DNA from: Bacteroidota bacterium
GTDB lineage: Bacteria > Bacteroidota > Bacteroidia > Chitinophagales > Chitinophagaceae
DNA length: 6,697 nt
NCBI GenBank assembly: GCA_023427575.1
Contig: JAEZAY010000392.1
Span: 1-6,697 of the forward strand
Direction: 5' to 3'
In this document: positions 1 through 6,243 of the stretch, piece by piece
Numbering within the stretch: position 1 is the stretch's first letter
How the letters are laid out: the number at the start of each line of letters is the position of its first letter
Notes under the pieces: generated by a model
The model's database searches: none
What the model saw: the letters and a program-made list of their open reading frames with translations, nothing else
Told to the model about the DNA's origin: nothing
Translations under genes and position numbers: made by a program

Positions 1-231
1 GTTGTTACCATTGGTCAGAAACGTACTTTACCCCGTAAGCACTCCTTTTGCTAAGTAATATTCTTTCGCTTGACTTGTTTTTATTTAGCCGGGAGTTTCA
101 ATTTTTAGGATTTATTCCGGAGCCCGATTTTTTTGCTCCTCTTTTTTTCTAAAAAAGTGGAAGGGGTCATTTACAACTGATCAGATTTCAGGCAAATAAA
201 AATTATTACCCGACACCAATGAATTCGGATC
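1..231. other. Gene-free AT-rich flank downstream of the glycosyltransferase operon
   Basis: This stretch follows the stop codon of the last glycosyltransferase gene. No convincing reading frame is present on either strand. The minus-strand frame ending at a TAA near position 6 gives about 30 codons with no start, and the ATG at 11-9 leaves only three codons inside the window. The stretch is rich in T and A runs, including T-tracts at 128-134 and 142-148, and contains one short GC-containing inverted repeat (119-139). It probably marks the 3' end of the operon. I see no tRNA, transposon end, CRISPR repeat or convincing promoter here. Confidence 0.6.
119..150 (+). terminator. Weak hairpin plus T-tract, possible terminator
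   Basis: The arms GGAGC (119-123) and GCTCC (135-139) can pair around an 11-nt loop, and a T-rich run (140-150) follows on the plus strand. This polarity would suit a convergent plus-strand gene lying left of the window. For the minus-strand operon the same hairpin is not followed by a U-tract. The stem is only 5 bp and the loop is long, so this is a weak call. Confidence 0.2.
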
Positions 232-999
232 CTATCGCTGAATGGCCTGTTTTACTTTTTCTTTCATCATATACCAGCCAATCCGGCAGTAATTTCTGGA
301 GATGCCTTTTGATCCATGGCGCCGCAAGGTTTGAGAGATATCGCGAAGAAACTTGATGCCGCCGGTGGAAGTTTTCGAATCTTCCCAGATTCTGAATGCC
401 GCCAGCGGGCTTTGATCATAATGATAAATTTTTCCTGTTCTCAGAAGCTTAAGCCATACGTCAAGGTCCATGCTATAATGAAGATGCGCATCCAGGAATC
501 CCACTTCTTTTAATGCCAAACGGTTATAGAAAGATCCCTGCTGAATAATGTTATAGTTGTTGCTGAGCAGATCGTGGATCTGATTTATTTGAATTATTTT
601 CTGTTTGATCTTTCGATTTTCAGCATCTATAAAATCGAGCCTCGAACCGTAATAAATGGCTCCGTCAGAATTTTGTCTGAATAATTCCGCTATGGTGCTG
701 ATGCAATTTGGATAGAGCAGATCATCGGAATTTATCCATCCCACCAGTTCTCCGCTGGCCAGTTCAAAGCCTTTATTAATTGCATCTGCCTGCCCATCGT
801 CTTTTTCCTGGATAACAATATCTGTTCTGCTTCGGTATTTATCGAGAATGGAAACGGTTTCATCTGTTGAACCGCCATCCACGATAATGTATTCGATATT
901 GTCGTAGTCCTGGTTTAATACCGACAATATAGTCTGCTCAATAAATTTACCCTGGTTAAAAGAGGGTGTAATAATAGAAATGAGGGGGCCCTTATTCAT
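232..999 (-). CDS. Family 2 glycosyltransferase (WcaA-like), 255 aa
   Basis: Predicted cytoplasmic, inverting GT-A-fold glycosyltransferase that transfers a sugar from a nucleotide donor to a growing surface polysaccharide. The N-terminus has the GT2 opening (SIITPSFNQG, residues 8-17). VDGGSTDE (40-47) matches the nucleotide-binding acidic region, and NSDD (90-93) sits where the metal-binding DxD motif is expected; the N-S-D-D form is common in this subgroup. MDLDVW (177-182) occupies the usual catalytic-base region, and AAFRIWEDSKT (200-210) is the conserved C-terminal motif. Length is normal and no membrane segment is apparent. It starts 9 nt after the stop of the polymerase gene, has no clear Shine-Dalgarno sequence, and is the last gene of the operon. 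It is not a close paralogue of the tandem GT2 genes at 4337-6697. Donor and acceptor cannot be read from the sequence. Confidence 0.93.
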   Translation of the reverse strand: MNKGPLISIITPSFNQGKFIEQTILSVLNQDYDNIEYIIVDGGSTDETVSILDKYRSRTDIVIQEKDDGQADAINKGFELASGELVGWINSDDLLYPNCISTIAELFRQNSDGAIYYGSRLDFIDAENRKIKQKIIQINQIHDLLSNNYNIIQQGSFYNRLALKEVGFLDAHLHYSMDLDVWLKLLRTGKIYHYDQSPLAAFRIWEDSKTSTGGIKFLRDISQTLRRHGSKGISRNYCRIGWYMMKEKVKQAIQR

Positions 1000-1008
1000 A
1001 CGATAAAC

Positions 1009-2358
1009 TCATGAGCTGATATTGCCCGCGGATTCATGCGGACGTTTCCATAGATTTAAACGAACGGTTGCATATAGGGCGAGCGTAGCAAAGGACCATA
1101 CCGAACCAGTATGCAGTCCGCCACCCATAACCATCGAAGAAACGGCAGGCGTGATCATGCTTGCACAAAGGAAAGCAACTAGCCAGTCGTTCGTTCTTCG
1201 ATAACAAACAATGCTGTCGAGTATAAAATAAACCAGGATCAGGTACAGGATTAAAATTCCTATCCATCCGGTATGATATAGTAAAAATGGAAGGGTTGAA
1301 TCGGCCACCCATGCACCCACTTCATTCATTACCGCGTATTGACTTCGATTCATGCCTATACCCGTTAATTCGTTCGATTCATGGGTTATGTCTATCGCTT
1401 TTTCAAGGTATTGCCTTCGGATATCCACGTTCTCTTCTTCCGTTTTCTCTGCTACCATCGAACCCAGGCGGTCTGAAAAATATTCCACCGCCTCCGGAAA
1501 AACGGCTTTTGAGATCAGAAATGTTGGTATAAAAAGCAGCAGGCATACTATTGAAAAGGTAGAAGCGATCCGAAGTATTCGTCCCTGTTTTGACAGTGAA
1601 ACAAGGAAGAGGGCAACAAGCGTTGTAAGTATGGTACTGATTAAAACAGAGCGTGTGAACGTAAACAGAACCGCTACCGGCAAAATAATAATATTGGTTA
1701 TTAGCAGCCATTTTGGAATCCGCATGGTTGTGGTAACCAGCGACAAAACACTAAGCACCAGAACAGGGATCATCTGTGTAGGCATGGTGCTGAAATCGCG
1801 AAAGAATGTGGTTGACTCGCCTTCTACTTCCCGATATATCAGTTCGCGGTCGAAGATTTCTACCAGTCCACTGGAATTTAATATATAGAGCAGTGCCGAG
1901 ATAGGAGTAACATAAAAGAAAAGCTTTAAAAACTCTTCATATTGTTCGCGGGTAACCACATGAAATACCGAAATCCAGAGAAAAAAACTAAGTGGAATAT
2001 AAAAGAACTGCCTGGAGGTAAGGGCTACTTCCATTGTGTTGCTGTAGGTAACAAAAGATACCAGAGTGATAAGCGCCAGGTAAAAAAAGTATAGCAGAAT
2101 AAGCTGGGTACCAAAATACCTTTTATTTGGAACCCTGGCGCCAATGAATATGATGGCGATAAACAGCGTAATAAAAAACAACATATCCACAAACACCTGC
2201 CCCGTTACAGCAAATATGGCTTTTCCGCCGATTGAAAACCCCTGGTCTATAAAAGCAGCCTGGCCCTGTTGCAAGGCATATGGAAGGATGAGATAAAAAA
2301 GCGGATTCTTCCTGCCAAAATAAAAGCTAAGAAAAATATAAATGGCTACTGGAATCAT
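1009..2358 (-). CDS. O-antigen polymerase/ligase-like (Wzy-type) membrane protein, 449 aa
   Basis: Polytopic inner-membrane protein, best explained as the polymerase that joins lipid-linked repeat units on the periplasmic face. I count roughly 11-13 hydrophobic segments, at about residues 55-74, 84-104, 116-136, 143-162, 196-213, 217-234, 236-255, 263-283, 352-383, 392-412 and 418-435, with shorter ones near the N-terminus. FTFTRSVLIS (232-241) resembles the short Arg-containing motif of the Wzy_C/WaaL family. A long polar loop (about 284-350) precedes GIGMNRSQY (333-341), followed by a His-Thr-Gly-Trp-x-Gly stretch (362-367), which is the usual large periplasmic loop layout. The ATG is 1 nt after the TGA of the preceding GT2, with AGGA 6 nt upstream inside that gene, so translation is probably coupled. 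These proteins diverge strongly, so the alternatives are an O-antigen ligase or an exopolysaccharide polymerase; the context of many glycosyltransferases favours polymerase. Confidence 0.85.
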   Translation of the reverse strand: MIPVAIYIFLSFYFGRKNPLFYLILPYALQQGQAAFIDQGFSIGGKAIFAVTGQVFVDMLFFITLFIAIIFIGARVPNKRYFGTQLILLYFFYLALITLVSFVTYSNTMEVALTSRQFFYIPLSFFLWISVFHVVTREQYEEFLKLFFYVTPISALLYILNSSGLVEIFDRELIYREVEGESTTFFRDFSTMPTQMIPVLVLSVLSLVTTTMRIPKWLLITNIIILPVAVLFTFTRSVLISTILTTLVALFLVSLSKQGRILRIASTFSIVCLLLFIPTFLISKAVFPEAVEYFSDRLGSMVAEKTEEENVDIRRQYLEKAIDITHESNELTGIGMNRSQYAVMNEVGAWVADSTLPFLLYHTGWIGILILYLILVYFILDSIVCYRRTNDWLVAFLCASMITPAVSSMVMGGGLHTGSVWSFATLALYATVRLNLWKRPHESAGNISS

Positions 2359-2359
2359 A

Positions 2360-3403
2360 TCAGTTCCTGGTTGATTCGATTGTGGGATTTAAAATGGTCT
2401 TTCTGGTGGCCGCCTCTTGCTGGAATTGGTATTTATACTTTATCGCGTTGATGTTTTCGATCAGCTCACGAATTCCGTTTTTGTTTTTTAAAAGGGCCTG
2501 CAGCTTTTGGTTCTGATAGGTAGTTTCAATTTTCCGGTCGAGATTGTTGAACAGAAAATACCCTTTCACCACTTTGTAAAACGTGCGCAATACCTCCACT
2601 GTAAAAAAACTTTTAGGGATGGAATGTTTCCGTAGCCCATAATCATAAAACACATTGATGGAATGCGCTTCGCCGAAAGCCCGGCTGAGTTCTACCAGGT
2701 AATGGTCACTTAACCTGACGGAAGGAAGATAATGATAGAACTGAAGCGATGAATCGTAATAAAGATCGTAGCCGAGAAGTTTTAGCTGAACGCATAGTTC
2801 ATAATCGCCACCCGAAGATAGTTTTGTACCCACCCGATCGGAAAGCTTCTGCTCAAATCCATAGTTCACAAGCTGATTATAAACGCTGCGTTTAAAGGCA
2901 AGTCCGGCTCCGAACAAAAAGTTCCCCTTTATAATCCCTTCTTTTTTAGAAGGCGCACCCACCGCAAAAGCCCGCTTATGCCTTTCCCAACGTTTCGGGA
3001 TCTCGTCATTCTGGAAAACTGCGATCCCTTTTCCGCCACAGGCAGCCACATTTTCATTGTTTGACAAAATCTGGTAAGACCTTTCAATGTAACCGGGAAA
3101 TAGCCAGTTGTCGTCATCGCAGAACAAAATATATTCGAAGGCAGCCGTTTGAATACCCTTGGAGCGCGCATTTGCCAGGCCTTTCAGGGGCTGATCAGTG
3201 ATAGTTACCTGTACATTTAATCCATGCCGCTTTATTGCAGCTGCTGCCGCCTCCTTTGTATTGTCGCTTGAATTGTTATCTACAATAATAAGCTCCCATG
3301 GTATGGAAGAATGAGGCTGCTGCATCGACAGATACTGAATGGTTGTATCGAGCCTTGCTGCACTGTTATAGCAACAGATCACCACGGAAATTCCTTTGTT
3401 CAT
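2360..3403 (-). CDS. Family 2 glycosyltransferase, 347 aa
   Basis: Predicted inverting GT-A glycosyltransferase acting at the cytoplasmic face on the polysaccharide repeat unit. The N-terminal strand SVVICCYN (6-13) leads to VDNNSSDNT (41-49), the nucleotide-binding acidic motif of the N-N-S-S-D type. FCDDDNW (94-100) is the DxD-type metal site. FGAGLAFKR (164-172) and SGGDYELC (197-204) match the acceptor/catalytic region, with Asp200 and Glu202 the likely acidic residues. FYHYLPSVRL (222-231) is a His/Arg motif typical of this subgroup. The last 100 or so residues are basic and helical, with a short hydrophobic patch (about 260-285) that may touch the membrane. The gene starts 24 nt after the GT8 gene without a clear Shine-Dalgarno sequence, and its stop lies 1 nt before the polymerase start. 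It belongs to a different GT2 subgroup from the tandem genes upstream. Sugar specificity is unknown. Confidence 0.93.
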   Translation of the reverse strand: MNKGISVVICCYNSAARLDTTIQYLSMQQPHSSIPWELIIVDNNSSDNTKEAAAAAIKRHGLNVQVTITDQPLKGLANARSKGIQTAAFEYILFCDDDNWLFPGYIERSYQILSNNENVAACGGKGIAVFQNDEIPKRWERHKRAFAVGAPSKKEGIIKGNFLFGAGLAFKRSVYNQLVNYGFEQKLSDRVGTKLSSGGDYELCVQLKLLGYDLYYDSSLQFYHYLPSVRLSDHYLVELSRAFGEAHSINVFYDYGLRKHSIPKSFFTVEVLRTFYKVVKGYFLFNNLDRKIETTYQNQKLQALLKNKNGIRELIENINAIKYKYQFQQEAATRKTILNPTIESTRN

Positions 3404-3427
3404 TAGCGGACTGTTATAATTACCGGT

Positions 3428-4318
3428 TTATAAAACTTCCTTATAGTTCAGTGATAATGTCTTGTTCACAACCTTTACCATCTTATTTAACGCGAAGATC
3501 ATGTTCGGGGTCATGTACCGGTATTTGGCCTTGCGGAGATATTGGAAATACAAATCTTTGTAAGGGTGTTTATTTCTGTAATGCCAGGGTTTGGATGAAC
3601 CGGCAAAATGAATAATGAAGGGCAGTTCCTTTCTTCGCTCTGTCAGGCAGAGCGCATTGTATTTTTCGTCCAGTTCGCCCCATCTCTTTATAAAACAGAT
3701 ATTCAAAACATCCTGGTCCCACCAGGACAGCGATTCCATGTATTTATCGGCAATTTCCAGCAAGCGGGCCGTGATCTCCTGTTTTCGCCAGGCTACCAGA
3801 TTAATCATCATTACCCCCGCATTAAAATATCTTTCGGCATGAAGGCCCAGTTTCTGCAATCTTCCGATATTATCGTGGGCCGGATTATCATGGGCCGCAT
3901 ACAGCAGATAAGGCCTTTGCTGATCATCCGGATTGGTAAAGTCTAATTCTGTCAGATCTTTTAAAGAACCTGTTACTACAATATCAGAATCCAGAAAAAG
4001 GCCGGATTTGATCTGTTCCGGAACAATCCGCGCGAGCATTAGCCTGAAGTAGGTGGCTTTTGAAATATGATGCGTAATCCGATAATGATCAAAAAGTGAA
4101 TTGTCGAGATGCAGAGGATGCACAGTTACCCTGTACTTCATGGCAACAAACCGGCACACCTTGTCAAAATCTTCCGTATCCTCCAGGTCGTGGATTACAT
4201 AAACACCAAGTTCAAGATCCGCATTGTTTTCAAGCAGCGATATAAGGGTGACCGAAAAATGAGTAACAAAATATTTATCGATCGAAAAAAAAACATTCAA
4301 CTTTCTCTTTACAAACAT
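3428..4318 (-). CDS. Family 8 glycosyltransferase (LgtC-like), 296 aa
   Basis: Predicted retaining glycosyltransferase, related to the lipopolysaccharide galactosyl/glucosyltransferases LgtC and RfaJ, using a UDP-hexose to form an alpha linkage. The diagnostic motifs are all present in order. NVFFSIDKYF (8-17) is the donor-binding start, FLDSDIVV (108-115) holds the DxD metal site (Asp110, Asp112), YFNAGVMMIN (164-173) is the central GT8 motif, and DQDVLN (201-206) carries a Gln202 equivalent to the Gln discussed as nucleophile in LgtC. IIHFAGSSKPWH (235-246) is the His-x-x-Gly-x-x-Lys-Pro-Trp motif with the metal-binding His. The C-terminus (from about 255) is rich in Lys, Arg, Tyr and hydrophobic residues, as in LgtC, where it attaches the enzyme to the membrane. 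It is the only retaining enzyme visible in the cluster. It starts 18 nt after the stop of the short tail ORF. Exact donor and acceptor are not readable. Confidence 0.93.
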   Translation of the reverse strand: MFVKRKLNVFFSIDKYFVTHFSVTLISLLENNADLELGVYVIHDLEDTEDFDKVCRFVAMKYRVTVHPLHLDNSLFDHYRITHHISKATYFRLMLARIVPEQIKSGLFLDSDIVVTGSLKDLTELDFTNPDDQQRPYLLYAAHDNPAHDNIGRLQKLGLHAERYFNAGVMMINLVAWRKQEITARLLEIADKYMESLSWWDQDVLNICFIKRWGELDEKYNALCLTERRKELPFIIHFAGSSKPWHYRNKHPYKDLYFQYLRKAKYRYMTPNMIFALNKMVKVVNKTLSLNYKEVL

Positions 4319-4336
4319 ATTTCTGATCTTAAAAAT

Positions 4337-4615
4337 CTACGGGTTGAATTGCCGGAATTTTGCAATGGCTTTAGCCGGCACATAAGCGGCAGATCCAAAA
4401 TAGCGGATGAAGTTTTCCAGGAGAATATTGGTCGGCGAAGGAAATATCTTTTGGAAACTATTGATCAGATGCCGCGCATCTTTTTTCCTTCCTCTTCTGA
4501 TGAGGGATGCCGCTATTGAATAAAGCAAGGGTAAAAATATTTTCTGGGTTTCACCGGGTTTGAAACGGGCCGGATCAAAATTCCAGATCAGCACCGACAG
4601 TTTCGCATACAACAT
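4337..4615 (-). CDS. Detached C-terminal tail of a GT2, after an in-frame amber stop (92 aa)
   Basis: This 92-residue frame is not an independent protein family. It is the C-terminal module of the GT2 directly upstream, in the same frame and separated from it by TAG and one CAA codon. Its opening residues (Met-Leu-Tyr-Ala) follow a Gln codon, giving the Gln-Met pair found at residues 221-222 of the intact paralogue and in the partial paralogue at 6244-6697. It also shares the pattern of a Pro-hydrophobic-Tyr helix, a basic turn and Arg-x-x-Asp-Ala (residues 29-48 here: PLLYSIAASL, then RKKDA). The conserved Met could allow reinitiation 3 nt after the stop, so the tail may be made separately, made by readthrough, or not made at all. 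Unlike the other two copies, its end (about 60-92) has only a modest hydrophobic stretch. It ends with its own TAG at 4339-4337. No function is known for the module. Confidence 0.6.
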   Translation of the reverse strand: MLYAKLSVLIWNFDPARFKPGETQKIFLPLLYSIAASLIRRGRKKDARHLINSFQKIFPSPTNILLENFIRYFGSAAYVPAKAIAKFRQFNP

Positions 4616-4618
4616 TTG

Positions 4619-4621
4619 CTA
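4619..4621 (-). other. In-frame amber codon between GT2 catalytic domain and tail
   Basis: Read on the minus strand, the codons are AAC GTT TAG CAA ATG, with coding homology in the same frame on both sides. The aligned codon is ACC (Thr) in the complete paralogue and GCA (Ala) in the partial one. A single substitution to CAG, AAG, GAG, TCG, TTG, TGG, TAC or TAT would restore a 318-residue protein, close to the 312 residues of the intact paralogue. TAG also ends the tail (4339-4337) and the last GT2 (234-232), so it is unlikely to be reassigned in this organism. Confidence 0.85.
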
Positions 4622-5293
4622 AACGTTGTTAGACATATTTGAATCCTGCCGCTGGTAATAATAAAGCTTTTCATCGATTCCGTAAAAATTTCCTCCCGCC
4701 CTGGCTACCCGCAGCCAGTAATCCCAATCTTCGCAACACCTGACTATAACCTGCTGCAAACCGATCTTCCGCACCATTTTTCGACTAACCATCGCCGTTT
4801 GTACCGGAATGTAATTGGTTTCGTATTCCAGCCGGTACATTTCCTCTGCCGAAAAATACCCGCTAATGGTAGGATATGGCCGCGTTTCATTTAGATCATC
4901 ATTATTAAAAATCCACCCATCCGTAAATATTACATCTACATCGGGGTATCTCTCTGAAACCGAAATCTGTTTTTCCAGGATCTTCGGATCCCAGAGATCA
5001 TCGGCATCCAGAAAAACCAACCAGTCGCCTTTGGCCTGTCTTATTCCGGCATTACGCGCGGGTCCCAGGCCCTGGTTAGGCTGTGTAAGCACCATTATCC
5101 TGGAATCCGATTCTGAATATTCCTGCGCAATCGCTGGCGTACTGTCCGTAGAACCGTCATTCACGATAATCAGCTCCCAGTGCGGATAGGTTTGAGCAAG
5201 AACCGTATTAACAGATTCCGTAATATAGCGCTCTGCATTGTAAGCCGCCATTACAACAGAAACCAGGGGAGTTGGGATATTAATGGATGACAT
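4619..5293 (-). CDS. Family 2 glycosyltransferase, catalytic part ending at amber codon (224 aa)
   Basis: Predicted inverting GT-A glycosyltransferase of the cytoplasmic face. Motifs in order are VSVVMAAYN (11-19), VNDGSTDSTP (44-53), the metal-binding FLDADD (94-99), and CEDWDYWLR (187-195) with the likely catalytic Asp/Glu. FYGIDEKLYYYQRQDSNMS (203-221) is the conserved end of the catalytic domain. I chose the ATG at 5293. An upstream in-frame ATG at 5350 adds 19 residues that have no counterpart in the paralogue and would overlap the previous gene by 50 nt, whereas 5293 starts 7 nt after that gene's stop and places the GT2 motif normally. The protein stops at TAG right after the catalytic domain, while the paralogues continue for about 90-115 residues. 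The GT-A domain looks complete, so the product may still be active. Alternatives are a nonsense-mutated pseudogene spanning 4337-5293, a sequencing error, or a true split gene. Confidence 0.85.
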   Translation of the reverse strand: MSSINIPTPLVSVVMAAYNAERYITESVNTVLAQTYPHWELIIVNDGSTDSTPAIAQEYSESDSRIMVLTQPNQGLGPARNAGIRQAKGDWLVFLDADDLWDPKILEKQISVSERYPDVDVIFTDGWIFNNDDLNETRPYPTISGYFSAEEMYRLEYETNYIPVQTAMVSRKMVRKIGLQQVIVRCCEDWDYWLRVARAGGNFYGIDEKLYYYQRQDSNMSNNV

Positions 5294-5300
5294 TGTCTGT

Positions 5301-6239
5301 TTAAATTCTTTTGCGAACAGCACGGGCCATCCGGAACGGCAATTCCGCATAAGGACCGAACAATAAGATCAGTATCATAACCAGCCTGTTTTTCAGGGCC
5401 GGAATTTTGCTGTTAAAAATGGCCAGAATATAAATGGCATCACGGCTTCTGTTTTTCTGAAGCAGACTTGTTACGGCCGGGTAAATATGTGGTTTAAAAA
5501 TTCCAGCATTCTTCCAAAGATTTTCCTTTTTGAAATGGCAGTGGCGGACCAGAACAGTGGCATTGGCAAGTCTCATCTGGGTAAGATCGGAAGACATATT
5601 GCTTCGGTGCCGGCGGTAGTAAAAGAGTTTCTCCTCCAGCCCGTAAAAAACGGTACCCAACAATGCTATCCGAAACCAGTAATCGTAATCTTCACAACCC
5701 TGGATCAGTTTTTCTTCATTCTGCATTCCCGCTTTTTTGACGATGGCGCGGGAAATCATTCCCGACTGATTCGGAATGCAATTATTGGTGTATAATTTCC
5801 GGTACATTTCGTCTGAATGAATCAAACCGCTATGCGCCGGATAGGGTTCCAGGTCTGTTTTGTCGTCATTATACATGATCCATCCGCCCGTATATATCAC
5901 GCCTGCTTCGGGATGAAATTTCGAAGCCGCGATCATTTTTTCCAGAATGGCAGGCTCGAGCAGATCATCGGCATCCAAAAAAAGAATCCAGGATCCGGAG
6001 GCATGCCATAATCCGGTATTCCGTGCGGCCGCCTGCATTTTATTTGCCTGGCTGATCAGCCTGATCCTGGGATCTTCCAGTACAAATTTTTCAACGATCT
6101 GGGGAGTTGAATCCGAAGAGCCATCGTTCACAATGATCAGTTCCCAATGCGGATAGGTTTGCCACAATACCGATTGGATGGTCTCCGCCAGGTATTTTTC
6201 CGCATTGTAAGCGGCCATGATTATTGAAACCAGTTGCAT
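5301..6239 (-). CDS. Family 2 glycosyltransferase with C-terminal helical tail, 312 aa
   Basis: The intact member of the tandem GT2 set. It has the GT2 start VSIIMAAYN (4-12), QTYPHWELIIVNDGSSD (27-43) with the nucleotide-binding Asp, the metal site FLDADD (87-92), and the catalytic-region motif CEDYDYWFR (182-190). FYGLEEKLFYYRRHRSNMS (198-216) closes the catalytic domain. Residues 220-312 form the additional module, with HIYPAVTSLLQ (251-261), Arg-Ser-Arg-Asp-Ala (264-268), then a hydrophobic segment (about 285-300, LVMILILLFGPYAEL) and a basic end (ARAVRKRI), suggesting peripheral membrane attachment. It shares a 15-residue identical stretch (QTYPHWELIIVNDGS) with the downstream amber-interrupted copy, though the two have diverged elsewhere. 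The start lies 4 nt after the stop of the upstream partial copy, with only a weak AGG before it. Substrates are unknown; divergence in the acceptor half suggests different acceptors. Confidence 0.93.
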   Translation of the reverse strand: MQLVSIIMAAYNAEKYLAETIQSVLWQTYPHWELIIVNDGSSDSTPQIVEKFVLEDPRIRLISQANKMQAAARNTGLWHASGSWILFLDADDLLEPAILEKMIAASKFHPEAGVIYTGGWIMYNDDKTDLEPYPAHSGLIHSDEMYRKLYTNNCIPNQSGMISRAIVKKAGMQNEEKLIQGCEDYDYWFRIALLGTVFYGLEEKLFYYRRHRSNMSSDLTQMRLANATVLVRHCHFKKENLWKNAGIFKPHIYPAVTSLLQKNRSRDAIYILAIFNSKIPALKNRLVMILILLFGPYAELPFRMARAVRKRI

Positions 6240-6243
6240 ATTG

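Noticed and set aside
1..11. Possible start (ATG at 11-9) of a further minus-strand gene
   Set aside because: Only three codons remain inside the window and no properly spaced ribosome binding site is visible, so it cannot be supported.
141..157. Perfect T/A inverted repeat (C plus six T, three-base loop, six A plus G)
   Set aside because: The stem is almost entirely A-T and lies in a low-complexity stretch, so it is not convincing as a terminator or operator.
221..232. Adjacent GAATTC and GGATCC sites at the end of the last gene, resembling a cloning junction
   Set aside because: Two six-base palindromes side by side can occur by chance. The GGATCC overlaps the natural stop codon region, and no vector-like sequence follows in 1-220.
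1352..1888. Long plus-strand open frame (178 codons) opposite the polymerase gene
   Set aside because: It lies entirely antisense to a clear membrane-protein gene, its translation has no recognisable domain, and its composition looks like the complement of hydrophobic codons. The same reasoning removes the other plus-strand frames opposite the glycosyltransferase genes.
4619..4621. TAG as a reassigned codon (for example pyrrolysine or genome-wide amber recoding)
   Set aside because: TAG also terminates two other reading frames here, at 4339-4337 and 234-232, with normal protein ends, and nothing in the window suggests recoding machinery.
4619..4621. Frameshift as the cause of the split GT2
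   Set aside because: Both halves are in the same reading frame, with TAG and CAA between them, so a substitution explains the split and no insertion or deletion is needed.
5294..5350. Longer form of the interrupted GT2 starting at ATG 5350
   Set aside because: The extra 19 residues have no match in the paralogue, precede the GT2 opening motif, and would overlap the upstream gene's coding end. The start at 5293 fits better.
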